Shown here piece by piece: positions 18,438 to 27,945 of a stretch of DNA of 64,000 nucleotides. Each line of letters begins with the position of its first letter. Positions within the stretch are counted from its first letter, which is position 1. A program made the translations under genes and the position numbers. The DNA lies in the NCBI RefSeq assembly GCF_017872555.1, contig NZ_JAEDOX010000001.1, positions 868,001-932,000 of the forward strand. Reading direction: 5' to 3'. This DNA comes from Ruegeria sp. HKCCSA071. Its GTDB lineage: Bacteria > Pseudomonadota > Alphaproteobacteria > Rhodobacterales > Rhodobacteraceae. The notes beneath the pieces were generated by a model, which saw nothing but the letters and a program-made list of their open reading frames with translations, was not told where the DNA came from and did no database searches.

Positions 18438-18503
18438 GGTCGGATTCCTGTTTGCGGTTTGAGCGACTAGCTAATTCAGTCTGGCCCGCTCTTCAAGACA
18501 GGA

Positions 18504-18869
18504 TCAGTGATCTTCCGGGCGAGAAAGATCAATAGCACGTCGATCTTTCTTGGTTGGCCGACCTTTTCCCTCGAAACCCGGATTTACCAGAGGCGCTTCC
18601 TGCTTTTCGGTCATATCAAAGTACAGCGTTTGCGCCTCGGGCGCCGGACCGCGGCGTTCCCCCAGTTTTTCCACACGTATGACGCGGACAATGCGGCCCT
18701 GCGAGAAGGTCAAAACGTCACCGGGGGCCACGGCTTGGGCCGGTTTCAGCACCCGGTTTCCATTCAGCCGGACATGGCCGCCACTGACCTGTTTGGCGGC
18801 AAGGCTGCGGGTCTTGAAGAACCGCGCCTGCCACAACCATTTGTCAATTCGCAGTTTGGCCTCGGCCAT
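18504..18869 (-). CDS. S4-domain RNA-binding protein (HslR/Hsp15-like)
   Basis: A 121-residue basic protein with an S4 domain (LRIDKWLWQARFFKTRSLAAK, residues 6-26, then HVRLNG). Hsp15 in enterobacteria binds stalled 50S subunits that carry nascent chains. The start lies six bases after the stop of the helicase gene, so the two are co-transcribed, which fits a shared RNA role. Confidence 0.9.
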   Translation of the reverse strand: MAEAKLRIDKWLWQARFFKTRSLAAKQVSGGHVRLNGNRVLKPAQAVAPGDVLTFSQGRIVRVIRVEKLGERRGPAPEAQTLYFDMTEKQEAPLVNPGFEGKGRPTKKDRRAIDLSRPEDH

Positions 18870-18875
18870 CTTGCG

Positions 18876-21701
18876 TCAATTGCCGTCCTTCAGACCCATA
18901 AGCGCTGCGGCGAACGGGTTGTCGGGATCAATGGCCTTTTCCTTCTTCGGTGGACGTGACGAGAAGGTCTTGGCTCCTTGCGGTTTTCCGCCCTTCTTGC
19001 CATGCGGTTTGCCACGGCCCTCCTGCGGTTTGCCCCGTGGTTTCCCCTTGCCCTGCCCCGGCTCGCGGCGCGGTCCACGGTTCGGCTGGCGCTGGCGACC
19101 CCATGTGAAGGTGTAATACACTTCAACCTCGGGTTCATCCGACGCAGGTTCCGCAACCTGACCTTCCGTGGCGGCCTCGTCTGCAACCTCAGTGCTTTCG
19201 GTGGCCTCGGTTGTCGCTTCGGCGGGCGCGGCGACCTCTTCTGATGCCGCATCGGGTGCAGGCGTCTCGTCGATAACAGCTTGTTCCGCCGCCTCTGTCA
19301 CAGGCTGCTCTACCGGGGCCGGTTTGACCTTGTCACGCTCGCCGCGTTCGGCTTTGTAGCCCAGCCCCTGCATCAGGTCAGCAAACTGTTCAAGCGTCAT
19401 ACCGGTGATCGACAGCATATCCGGCTTGGCTTCGAACCCGCCACGGCTGTCCTCCGCACGAAGCATGTCCGCCAGACGTTCCAACATGTCGATCCGGATC
19501 GACCGGTCACCCGCATCGCGGTAGCCGCACATGGTGTCATAGCCCTGCGGTGCATCCTTGGCGACCGGCACAGTCACCAACCCCGGAGGCGGTGCTTCGG
19601 GGAATTCCTGCAAACCGCTGGACAGCGCCCAAAGCACGAGACGCAGACGCGTGGGAGCAGGTTTCAGCAGCAGCGGCATAAAGATGGTGAACTGGCCAAA
19701 CCGGATACCATGCTTGCGCAAGGCGCCGCGGGCGTCCTGATCCAGATCCTTAACTTCTTGTGCGACCCCCGCACGGGGCAGTACGCCCAGCGCCTCGACC
19801 ATGCGGAAGGCAAACCCTTTCGCCAGACCGTTGAGTTCCTCATCGCGCGACAGATTAAGCAGCGGCTCGAACAGCGCAGCGATTTTGCGGTCGATGAAGT
19901 GCTGCAACCGGCGCCGCACCTTCTGTTCAACATCCGGACCGGCGGCTTCGTCCACAAAAACCTCGACCACGGGCTTGAGAGGCTCGGCCCCGGCAACCAG
20001 TTTGCCAACGGCATATTCGCCCCACATCAGGCCGCCCTGATCGGTGAAATCAATTTCGGTATCGGGCGCATTGTAGAAGCGATCGGCACGCAGATGGAAT
20101 TGCGGCGCGAGTGCTTGCAGGGATGCCGATTTGAGCGCTTTCGCCTCGGTTCCTTGCGCGCTTTTGTCCGGGCTGAACCGGAACCCTTCCAGACGACCGA
20201 CGAATTCGCCTTCGACGGTCACTTCACCCTTGTCATTTACTTCGGCCAAAAGGGCCTCCTTCTGCTTGAGCCGCCGCAACAAAACCGATGTACGCCGGTC
20301 CACAAATCTTTGAGTCAGTCGCTCATGTAGTGCGTCAGACAGCCTGTCTTCTACAGTGCGCGTTTCGTCACGCCAATGTGATTCGTCACGCACCCAACCG
20401 TTTCGTTGCGCAACATATGTCCAGGTGCGAATATATGCCAACCTTTTGGATAACGCATCGATATCCCCATGGGTTTGGTCAATCCGCCGTATCTGCCGGG
20501 CCATGAAATCATCGGGAATACTGCCGCGTTCGTGCAGGTGGCCATAGATCACTTCCAGCAGGCTGGCGTGCTCTGCATGGCTGATGCCGCGAAAATCAGG
20601 GATTCTGCACACATCCCAAAGCAATCGAATGGATGGACCGTCACTTGCGCGGGCGGCAATCTCGGCCTGTTGTGACAGCGATTTCAACACATTCAGGTCG
20701 TCAGCAGGGCGGGCTTTGACCAGGTGTTCGTCACTCGGACTGACCTCAAGCGAGTTGATCAGCGCGTCAATCGAGCCAAACCGGAGGGCGGCATTCCGCC
20801 AGTTCAACTTTTTCATCGGCGTAAACCGGCTGTCCATGATTGCCTGCGCGACACCTTCGTCCAGCGGCGGCGCCTCGCCGGTCACGCCAAAGGTGCCGTC
20901 CGACATGCCACGCCCGGCCCGGCCTGCGATCTGGGCCAGCTCATTCGGGGCCAGCGGGCGCATCCGCCGCCCGTCGAATTTGGTAAGGGATGAAAATGCA
21001 ACGTGGTTTACATCCAGGTTCAAGCCCATACCGATGGCATCTGTGGCGACCAGGTAATCGACCTCGCCATTCTGATAAAGCTCCACCTGAGCATTCCGCG
21101 TCCGCGGGCTGAGGGCACCCATGACCACCGCCGCGCCACCTTTCAGACGGCGCAAAAGCTCCGCGATGGCATACACATTCTCAACCGAAAACCCGACAAT
21201 AGCGCTGCGGGCAGGCATCCGGCTGAGTTTCTTCGAACCGGAATAGACCAACTGTGACATCCGCTCGCGCCGGACAAACTGCGCCTCGGGTACCAGCGCG
21301 GCAATCGGGCCGCGCATGGTGTCAGAGCCAAGGAAAAGTGTCTCGTTTGTTCCGCGCGACCGAAGCAGGCGATCCGTAAAGACATGGCCGCGCTCGGGAT
21401 CGGCACACAGCTGGATTTCATCAATTGCCACGAAATCCGCGCCCATACCTTCGGGCATCGCTTCGACCGTGCAGACCCAATACTGGGTCCGGGGCGGCAC
21501 GATCCTCTCTTCGCCGGTAACTAAAGCAACAACCGATGGCCCGCGGATGGCGACGATCTTGTCATAGACCTCGCGCGCAAGCAGACGCAGCGGCAGACCG
21601 ATGACACCTGTGCGGTATCCCAGCATCCGTTCGATTGCGTAATGGGTTTTACCTGTATTCGTAGGGCCCAAAACGGCCACTATTCGGGATGACCCGCTCA
21701 C
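18876..21701 (-). CDS. Suv3-like DExH RNA/DNA helicase
   Basis: A 941-residue superfamily 2 helicase. Walker A is GPTNTGKTH (residues 12-20), the DExH-like box is AIDEIQL (about 95-101), and GRAGRG of motif VI follows near 258-263. This order and the Suv3-type C-terminal helical region match the mitochondrial degradosome helicase family seen across alphaproteobacteria. The last 170 residues are low complexity, first acidic and Ala-rich, then Lys/Gly/Pro-rich (GKPRGKPQEG), a likely disordered RNA-binding tail. It starts with GTG. Confidence 0.9.
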   Translation of the reverse strand: MSGSSRIVAVLGPTNTGKTHYAIERMLGYRTGVIGLPLRLLAREVYDKIVAIRGPSVVALVTGEERIVPPRTQYWVCTVEAMPEGMGADFVAIDEIQLCADPERGHVFTDRLLRSRGTNETLFLGSDTMRGPIAALVPEAQFVRRERMSQLVYSGSKKLSRMPARSAIVGFSVENVYAIAELLRRLKGGAAVVMGALSPRTRNAQVELYQNGEVDYLVATDAIGMGLNLDVNHVAFSSLTKFDGRRMRPLAPNELAQIAGRAGRGMSDGTFGVTGEAPPLDEGVAQAIMDSRFTPMKKLNWRNAALRFGSIDALINSLEVSPSDEHLVKARPADDLNVLKSLSQQAEIAARASDGPSIRLLWDVCRIPDFRGISHAEHASLLEVIYGHLHERGSIPDDFMARQIRRIDQTHGDIDALSKRLAYIRTWTYVAQRNGWVRDESHWRDETRTVEDRLSDALHERLTQRFVDRRTSVLLRRLKQKEALLAEVNDKGEVTVEGEFVGRLEGFRFSPDKSAQGTEAKALKSASLQALAPQFHLRADRFYNAPDTEIDFTDQGGLMWGEYAVGKLVAGAEPLKPVVEVFVDEAAGPDVEQKVRRRLQHFIDRKIAALFEPLLNLSRDEELNGLAKGFAFRMVEALGVLPRAGVAQEVKDLDQDARGALRKHGIRFGQFTIFMPLLLKPAPTRLRLVLWALSSGLQEFPEAPPPGLVTVPVAKDAPQGYDTMCGYRDAGDRSIRIDMLERLADMLRAEDSRGGFEAKPDMLSITGMTLEQFADLMQGLGYKAERGERDKVKPAPVEQPVTEAAEQAVIDETPAPDAASEEVAAPAEATTEATESTEVADEAATEGQVAEPASDEPEVEVYYTFTWGRQRQPNRGPRREPGQGKGKPRGKPQEGRGKPHGKKGGKPQGAKTFSSRPPKKEKAIDPDNPFAAALMGLKDGN

Positions 21702-21721
21702 CTTTGCCCCCTGCCCGGACC

Positions 21722-22291
21722 TTACAGCGCTGCGCCGTCAATCTGCGGCTTCAGTCGATTCACCGCATTGGTTACTTCTTCGTGGTGGGGATGTATAGCC
21801 AATGCCCGTGAATAGGCCTCGTAGGCTTTGTCGGGTTGTCCGATAATCTCAAAGATCAGGCCCAGACCGTAGATTGCCTCGTAATTGTTGGGGTTCAGGG
21901 TCAGGGCATGTTCCAGATCGGCAGCGGCCATGCCAAACCGTTCGATCCCAAAAAAAGCCGAAGCGCGTAGGTGCCAGCCTTCAGCAAAATCGGGCGCATG
22001 GTCCGTCAGGGCGGTCAGATGTTCCAGTGCCGCACCTACGTCACCGTCATCCAGCGCTTCACGGCCACGTTCCAGCAGCAGATCGGCCGATGCTGAACCG
22101 GACTGGGCCCACAGAGCTTGCAACTGCCGATCCAGAGCAATGGCCTGCTCGGGCGTCGATTGGCCAAGTTTTTGCAGCAATTCGCCCTCATCGCGCAAAT
22201 CCGCCTGTTGCGCGAGGCAAGTGGAGGAAATCGTGACTAGGACAAAAAGTGCCGCGACGATACCTTTGAGATTGTAGATTGCAATGCTCAT
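21722..22291 (-). CDS. Exported tetratricopeptide-repeat protein
   Basis: 189 residues from the ATG at 22291. An N-terminal hydrophobic signal segment (IVAALFVLVTISSTCLAQ) is followed by three TPR units (about 75-180), with the typical A..YEAIYGLGLIFE and A..AYSRALAIHP spacing. It probably acts as a periplasmic scaffold with an unknown partner. A start at 22330 would add 13 residues but would leave only 18 bases to the divergent start region. The cysteine near the cleavage site does not form a proper lipobox. Confidence 0.8.
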   Translation of the reverse strand: MSIAIYNLKGIVAALFVLVTISSTCLAQQADLRDEGELLQKLGQSTPEQAIALDRQLQALWAQSGSASADLLLERGREALDDGDVGAALEHLTALTDHAPDFAEGWHLRASAFFGIERFGMAAADLEHALTLNPNNYEAIYGLGLIFEIIGQPDKAYEAYSRALAIHPHHEEVTNAVNRLKPQIDGAAL

Positions 22292-22360
22292 AACAATAGT
22301 CAGTGTAGCGTTGCGACCGGGGATGTCCATTCACGGCGCACTAACAATATGAGGAAAATC

Positions 22361-22651
22361 ATGAGCGAGACTCTTGAAAAGGCAGCCGCCGCTTTGAATG
22401 AAAAACTGGAAGGCGGCGCGTTTGATGCCTCGGCCAAGTTTGATATCGCCGATCTGGGTGCCATTGTCCTGGATTCCAATGGCGCTCGGGTCAGCGACGA
22501 TGATGCTGATGTCACCCTCAGCGCGGATGCCGACACGTTCGAACAAATCCTCAGCGGTGAATTGAACCCAACAGGTGCGTTCATGTCCGGCAAGCTGAGC
22601 ATTGATGGCGACATGGGTGTTGCCATGAAACTTGCATCGGTACTGGCCTGA
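22361..22651 (+). CDS. SCP2 sterol-carrier-type protein
   Basis: A 96-residue single-domain SCP2 protein (MSETLEKAAAALNEKL...; FMSGKLSIDGDMGVAMKLASVL at the end). The family binds lipids or acyl-CoA-like ligands. GAGGAAAATC before this ATG makes it a better start than the one 12 bases upstream. The stop overlaps the start of the following hydrolase gene by one base (TGATG), so the two are translationally coupled and probably act on related lipids. Confidence 0.9.
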   Translation: MSETLEKAAAALNEKLEGGAFDASAKFDIADLGAIVLDSNGARVSDDDADVTLSADADTFEQILSGELNPTGAFMSGKLSIDGDMGVAMKLASVLA

Positions 22652-23625
22652 TGGAGTTCTCGCCGGCCCCCCTGTTTGAAGACGTGGCCGGCGGCCCCGC
22701 CGGTGGAAAGGCCCACTGGTTGACGACGTCGGATCAAAAACGCATCCGCGTTGCTCACTGGCTTCCGGGCGGAAAGGCACATGGCACTGTCATGATGTTT
22801 CCGGGACGCACGGAATACATTGAAAAATACGGCAATACTGCCAGCGAATTCGTAGAGCGTGGGTTCGCCATGCTGGCTGTCGACTGGCGCGGTCAGGGTC
22901 TTGCAGATCGGTTGCTGGACGATGCTCGGGTCGGACATGTCGATCAGTTCACCGATTACCAGCAGGACGTCCAGGTCACCCTGAAACTTACAAGCGCGCT
23001 GGACCTGCCAAAACCATGGTACGTGGTCGGGCATTCGATGGGCGGTGCAATCGGGTTGCGTGCCGTCATCGAGAATGGCTGCTTTGCCGCGTGTGCCTTC
23101 ACGGGCCCGATGTGGGGAATTTTCTTCACCCCGGTCATGAAACCCCTAAGCCGCGTTACAGCCTATTGGGGCACAGCACTTGGCCTGGGCGAGCGGACGC
23201 CCCCCACCACGACGCTCAAAAGTTATGTCCTGTCGCAACCTTTCGAGGGCAATATGCTGACCCGTGATCCGGACATGTACCGGATGATGCAGGTTCAGTT
23301 GAATGCGCATCCTGAACTAGCGTTGGGTGCCCCATCAAATCTGTGGCTGCGTGAGTCGCTGGATGAATGTGCTTGGTTGATGGAGCAGGCCGCCCCAAAA
23401 ACACCCTGCCTGACATTTCTGGGCAGCCATGAGCAAATCGTTGACCGCAAGGCAATTCGTGCGCGCATGGCCAATTGGCCCAACGGAACGCTGATCGAAA
23501 TCCCGGATGGTGAACACGAGGTGCTGATGGAAGCACCCGAGGTTCGAGGGCCGGTTCTGGACAAGATTGCGGCGCATTTTCTGGCCAATCAGGCCAATGG
23601 CGCATCCGAGCTGGTTTCCTCGTAA
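22651..23625 (+). CDS. Alpha/beta hydrolase, monoacylglycerol lipase/lysophospholipase type
   Basis: 324 residues. The nucleophile elbow GHSMGG lies near residues 128-133, an oxyanion-hole FPGRTEYIEKYG motif near 51-62, and the late GSHEQIVD and DGEHEVLMEA segments hold the acidic and His members of the triad. This fits the Hydrolase_4 (PldB-like) family, which removes acyl chains from lysolipids or monoglycerides. It is coupled to the upstream SCP2 gene. Confidence 0.9.
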   Translation: MEFSPAPLFEDVAGGPAGGKAHWLTTSDQKRIRVAHWLPGGKAHGTVMMFPGRTEYIEKYGNTASEFVERGFAMLAVDWRGQGLADRLLDDARVGHVDQFTDYQQDVQVTLKLTSALDLPKPWYVVGHSMGGAIGLRAVIENGCFAACAFTGPMWGIFFTPVMKPLSRVTAYWGTALGLGERTPPTTTLKSYVLSQPFEGNMLTRDPDMYRMMQVQLNAHPELALGAPSNLWLRESLDECAWLMEQAAPKTPCLTFLGSHEQIVDRKAIRARMANWPNGTLIEIPDGEHEVLMEAPEVRGPVLDKIAAHFLANQANGASELVSS

Positions 23626-23710
23626 ACCCTTTCACCTTTGGAATTGGCCGCTTGTGATCCGGGCGCGCCAGCCCTAGATGTTTGCAAAAGCAGTCTACTA
23701 AAGGTGATCC

Positions 23711-25531
23711 ATGCGCGACCTCCCCTTCCCTGTCCGTGACGCGAACGCAATCGGTGGCTCCGGCAATCTGGGCAATCTTCCGGAATGGGATCTGAGCGAT
23801 CTCTATACCGCGGAAGACGCACCCGAGTTAGCGCGCGATCTGGATTGGCTGGAAGGCGAATGTGCCGCATTTGCTGCTGATTACGAAGGCAAACTGGCCG
23901 ATCTGGATGATGCAGACCTGCTGGCCTGTGTGCATCGCAACGAAAAGATCAACGCCATCGCCGGGCGTATCATGTCCTTCGCTGGTCTGCGCTATTACCA
24001 ACTGACCACTGATGCAGAGCGCGCCAAATTCCTGTCGGATATGCAGGAAAAGATCACGATCTTCACCACTCCGCTTGTGTTCTTCACGCTCGAGATCAAC
24101 CGGATCGAAGACGACGTTCTGAAGGCGCATTTTGCGGCCAACAAAGATCTTGCCCGATACGAACCTGTGTTCCGCCGCATCCGCGCAATGAAGCCCTACC
24201 AGCTGTCTGACGAGCTGGAAAAATTCCTTCACGATCTGGGGGTTGTCGGCGACGCGTGGGAACGTCTGTTCGACGAAACGATTGCCGGACTGGCATTTCA
24301 TGTCGACGGTGAAGAACTGAACATCGAAGGCACCCTGAATCTGCTGACGGAACAGGACCGCGCGAAACGTGAGGCTGCGGCGCGCGAACTGGCATCGGTC
24401 TTTCAGGACAACGTAAAAACCTTCGCCCGAGTCCACAACACGCAGGCCAAAGAGAAAGAAATCGTTGATCGCTGGCGCAAGATGCCGACCGCTCAGACCG
24501 GGCGTCACCTGTCGAACGATGTCGAGCCCGAGGTGGTCGAGGCCCTGCGTGAGGCAGTCGTGGCCGCCTACCCCAAGCTGAGTCATCGCTATTATGAGCT
24601 GAAGCGCAAGTGGCTTGGACTGGACGTCATGCAGGTCTGGGACCGCAACGCGCCCCTGCCCATGGAAGACACGCGTATCGTGAATTGGGAAGAGGCCCAA
24701 AAGACGGTGATGAACGCGTATGATGCCTTTGATCCCCGGATGGGTGAAATCGCGGCGCCTTTCTTCTCAAAAGGATGGATCGACGCTGCGGTGAAACCGG
24801 GCAAAGCGCCGGGGGCCTTCGCCCATCCGACAGTGACCGATGTCCACCCCTATGTGATGCTCAACTATCTGGGTAAACCGCGCGATGTGATGACGCTTGC
24901 CCATGAACTGGGACACGGCGTCCATCAGGTGCTGGCCGCCGGTCAGGGCGAGATGCTGTCATCCACCCCGCTGACGCTGGCGGAAACCGCCTCGGTCTTT
25001 GGTGAGATGCTGACTTTCCGCAAGATGCTGGAACAGGCCGAAACCCCGGAACAGCGCAAGGTTCTGCTGGCTGGTAAGGTCGAAGATATGATCAACACGG
25101 TGGTCCGCCAGATCGCCTTCTACGACTTTGAATGCAAGTTGCACGCCGCCCGACGTGAGGGCGAGCTGACCCCGGATGACATCAACGCCCTGTGGATGAG
25201 TGTTCAGGCCGAAAGTCTTGGCCCCGCATTTGAATTCATGGACGGGTACGAGACCTTCTGGGCCTATATCCCCCACTTCGTTCACTCGCCCTTTTATGTC
25301 TATGCCTATGCCTTCGGCGACGGCCTCGTGAACGCGCTTTATTCTGTATACGAAAACGGCTCGGATGGGTTTGAGGACAAGTATTTCGACATGCTGCGCG
25401 CTGGTGGTTCAATGCACCACAAGGAACTGCTGGCCCCGTTCGGCCTGGACGCCAGCGACCCCAAGTTCTGGGACAAGGGCCTGTCGATGATCTCGGGCTT
25501 TATTGATGAGCTGGAAGCGATGGAGGGCTGA
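23711..25531 (+). CDS. pepF: M3-family oligoendopeptidase F
   Basis: A 606-residue cytosolic metallopeptidase that trims oligopeptides. The zinc motif HELGH lies at about residues 398-402 (LAHELGHGVHQVL), with the third ligand Glu in SVFGEML about 30 residues later. An AAGGTG site precedes the ATG. The gene is a single-gene unit: 85 bases separate it from the hydrolase, and a gene of opposite strand follows. Confidence 0.95.
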   Translation: MRDLPFPVRDANAIGGSGNLGNLPEWDLSDLYTAEDAPELARDLDWLEGECAAFAADYEGKLADLDDADLLACVHRNEKINAIAGRIMSFAGLRYYQLTTDAERAKFLSDMQEKITIFTTPLVFFTLEINRIEDDVLKAHFAANKDLARYEPVFRRIRAMKPYQLSDELEKFLHDLGVVGDAWERLFDETIAGLAFHVDGEELNIEGTLNLLTEQDRAKREAAARELASVFQDNVKTFARVHNTQAKEKEIVDRWRKMPTAQTGRHLSNDVEPEVVEALREAVVAAYPKLSHRYYELKRKWLGLDVMQVWDRNAPLPMEDTRIVNWEEAQKTVMNAYDAFDPRMGEIAAPFFSKGWIDAAVKPGKAPGAFAHPTVTDVHPYVMLNYLGKPRDVMTLAHELGHGVHQVLAAGQGEMLSSTPLTLAETASVFGEMLTFRKMLEQAETPEQRKVLLAGKVEDMINTVVRQIAFYDFECKLHAARREGELTPDDINALWMSVQAESLGPAFEFMDGYETFWAYIPHFVHSPFYVYAYAFGDGLVNALYSVYENGSDGFEDKYFDMLRAGGSMHHKELLAPFGLDASDPKFWDKGLSMISGFIDELEAMEG

Positions 25532-25619
25532 GACGCCCTCGACAGAGGGTGGCGACATCTGCCTTGCGGAAAGAACCTGCCATGCCCGGGAATGTCACGC
25601 CCAAGGGGCTACTGAATGC

Positions 25620-25637
25620 CCGCTACGCGGGACGAAG
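25620..25637. repeat. Short dispersed repeat, copy 1
   Basis: CCGCTACGCGGGACGAAG here matches 38956-38973 (CCGCTGCGCGGGACGAAG) at 17 of 18 positions. Both copies sit just past the 3' end of a minus-strand gene. CCGC..GCGG inside it can form a short hairpin. Confidence 0.55.
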
Positions 25638-25655
25638 CTGGCGTTTGAACTATCG

Positions 25656-26228
25656 CTATTGGGCGGCTCGAAACATTGGAAACAGCGGTGGGGCTTGGTC
25701 CGCTTTGATTAGTCCCATCTCTTGAAAACCATAGCGCTTATACAGCGATAGATTTGTGGGGTTTGTCGACTCTAAGTAAGCAGGTCTTCCATCTTCGTCA
25801 CAACGTTTGAGGCAGCATTCAAGCAATGCGGACCCCAACCCTTTTCCTTGGCGAAATGGATCAACCGCAATAAAAGCTAAATGCCAGCAGTCCTCATCGG
25901 GATGATAATTGTCCATCTGCCCAAAGGTTTCGAACAACGCATTATGCTTCTCTGGTGAGACCGTCTGCTCAAAACAGGCGACAAGCCGTTCTTCATCAGG
26001 GTAAATGCCTGGCGGAAGCCAAAGTGCGCCAGCGGTGAATTCATCGTTTCGAAAAGCGCTGCCCTGTTCAAACGCACGCCCTCCAAAGAAGTCCATTACT
26101 CGCGGGAAGTTGGAGAGGAATTCGGCAGGTTCAGGATACAGCCAACGCATGAAAGGGTCCGCAGAAAATCCAAGAGCAAGTCCGCTTAACAAACTTTCTG
26201 CTTCACTTCGGGTTGATGATCTAAACAT
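25656..26228 (-). CDS. GNAT-family N-acetyltransferase
   Basis: 190 residues from the ATG at 26228 (MFRSSTRSEAE), chosen over 26273 because AAAGGTAA lies nearby. A typical C-terminal GNAT core is present: the acetyl-CoA loop FRQGKGLGSALLECCL at about 127-142, then YLESTNPTNLSLYKRYGFQ. Codon use looks more AT-rich than neighbouring genes, and a short repeat lies just past the 3' end, so it may be a recent arrival. The substrate is unknown. Confidence 0.85.
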   Translation of the reverse strand: MFRSSTRSEAESLLSGLALGFSADPFMRWLYPEPAEFLSNFPRVMDFFGGRAFEQGSAFRNDEFTAGALWLPPGIYPDEERLVACFEQTVSPEKHNALFETFGQMDNYHPDEDCWHLAFIAVDPFRQGKGLGSALLECCLKRCDEDGRPAYLESTNPTNLSLYKRYGFQEMGLIKADQAPPLFPMFRAAQ

Positions 26229-26369
26229 GAAATTACCTTTGGTCGCTCCACCTCGATTTCCAAGTTTTAGCATGAGCGCCGTAAATACTTGTTGTCAAAT
26301 GCGCAATTAATTGTCCTGCCCAAGCAACGTTGGATGACTGCTCCAGGGTCTCAGCAGCCGTACCTGAGA

Positions 26370-26639
26370 TCACTTCAACTGGCTGTCTTTTGACCCACGC
26401 CGATTGACGCCGCCACGTGCCTTGAACGCACTATCGCGTTCCTGCTGGCAATCAAGGCACAGCTTCACGCCCGGCAAAGCAACGCGGCGTTTTTCAGGGA
26501 TCGGCTCTTCGCATTCGGCGCAATGGGTCAGGCTTTCACCAACAGGCCGCTTTTGCGCCTGCATCCGCGCCAGTTCATCCGAAATCGACGCTTCGATCTG
26601 TTCGCTCACTGCGCCGTCGCGCGCCCAGCCTCCGGCCAT
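26370..26639 (-). CDS. DksA/TraR-type C4 zinc-finger protein
   Basis: An 89-residue protein with the DksA/TraR zinc finger CAECEEPIPEKRR... LCLDCQQERD (Cys pairs near 41/44 and 62/65). It lacks the long coiled coil of full DksA, so it resembles the short TraR-like members that can bind the RNA polymerase secondary channel. AGGAGAT precedes the ATG. Confidence 0.87.
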   Translation of the reverse strand: MAGGWARDGAVSEQIEASISDELARMQAQKRPVGESLTHCAECEEPIPEKRRVALPGVKLCLDCQQERDSAFKARGGVNRRGSKDSQLK

Positions 26640-26698
26640 GGGTCATCTCCTGCTAAACGTAAGCAAAAGGATAGCCGAGCCCGCGCGCAAAGGGCAAG

Positions 26699-27673
26699 TT
26701 ACAGCGAAACTGCGCCCTCGAACACGCGGTCAATCACCTCTTGCGTCCCTCGAGAAAACTCCAGCGGACAGGGATACTCTGCCCCTTCCCGGGCCGAGCG
26801 GCAGAAGGCCTCGACCTGAAGCTTGTAATGGTCTGCGCCGGGGAACCGGGTGACCAGCACCTCAAGCCCCGGGCGATGCAACTCGACCCGGGCTTCACCA
26901 AACACACGCGCATTAAACGGAGTTGTCAGACAGATCAGGCCATTTTCCCCGTGAAACACCATTTCCTGGTGGGGATGCATCCGAATGGATACGTAGCTTG
27001 AGTAGGTAAAACCGGTGAACTGCGCGCGAATTTCGGTGAAGATGTCGATATCATCCTGCCAACGGATGGCTGACTGTATCGCCACCGGTTCCTGCCCCGT
27101 TGCAAAGCGCGCTCCGCCGATCACGTAAACCCCGATATCACGCAATCCGCCGCCGCCCGTTTCAGCCCGGTTACGAATATTCTGGGTATCTGCCCGATTG
27201 TCGAAACTGAACGCCCCGGTTACATGCACCAGATTTCCGATTGCACCATCCGCAATCAGTTTACGTGCCAGTTGCCATTGGGGGTGATGCACGATCATGT
27301 ACGCCTCGGCAGCAAGCAGGCCGCTTTCGTCGCGCTTTTGGATCAATGCGTCAAACTCATCCGCCTTCATTGTCATCGGCTTTTCGCACAGCACATGCTT
27401 GCCGGCATCCAGCGCTTTCAGGCTCCATTCCACATGAAGGTGGTTCGGCAAAGGTATGTAGACCGCATCGATACCGGGGTCCGCCAACATCGCATCATAG
27501 CTTTCGAACACTTTCAGATCGGGACAGAACGACAAAAAAGGTTCAGCCTTTACAGCATCTGACGTCGCCAGCGCAGCCAGTCGCGCCCCGTTGGCGGCAT
27601 GTATCGCCGGTGCCATGTATTCACGCGCGAATTTCGCGGCCCCCAACACGCCAAACTGAACCGGTTTTTGCAT
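26699..27673 (-). CDS. Gfo/Idh/MocA-family oxidoreductase
   Basis: 324 residues from the ATG at 27673, which has GGAGAG at good spacing. An N-terminal Rossmann domain (QFGVLGAAKFAREYMAPAI) and the family's EKPM motif (CEKPMTMK, near 93-100) are followed by an alpha/beta C-terminal domain. These enzymes oxidise or reduce sugars, inositols or related compounds with NAD(P). The substrate is not evident and no sugar transporter genes are adjacent. Confidence 0.88.
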   Translation of the reverse strand: MQKPVQFGVLGAAKFAREYMAPAIHAANGARLAALATSDAVKAEPFLSFCPDLKVFESYDAMLADPGIDAVYIPLPNHLHVEWSLKALDAGKHVLCEKPMTMKADEFDALIQKRDESGLLAAEAYMIVHHPQWQLARKLIADGAIGNLVHVTGAFSFDNRADTQNIRNRAETGGGGLRDIGVYVIGGARFATGQEPVAIQSAIRWQDDIDIFTEIRAQFTGFTYSSYVSIRMHPHQEMVFHGENGLICLTTPFNARVFGEARVELHRPGLEVLVTRFPGADHYKLQVEAFCRSAREGAEYPCPLEFSRGTQEVIDRVFEGAVSL

Positions 27674-27907
27674 CACGCTCTCCATAGATTTCCGAACCCC
27701 AAAGGGTTCGCTCCCCTGCGAGGTCCGCAGGATCGACCTGTCACACCGTCATCGAAATGAAACGCGTCTTTGCCGTACCATAGCTTTGGCCCTGCGGCCA
27801 TTCTTTTGGCTTCACAGTTTGGATAGCGGCCGCAGACGTTCAGCAGGTGATGATCTGCCAGAACGCGCCGGGCATTTGCGCGAAGAGGAGGTTTCTTCGC
27901 ACAGATG

Positions 27908-27938
27908 AAAAACCAACCCGCAGCTATTGCAGGCTGGT
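27908..27938 (-). terminator. Rho-independent terminator after rpoH
   Basis: On the minus strand ACCAGCCTGCA, a five-base loop, then TGCGGGTTGGT (11-bp stem with two G-T pairs) are followed by a T-run. It lies eight bases past the rpoH stop. Confidence 0.85.
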
Positions 27939-27945
27939 ATTGTGG

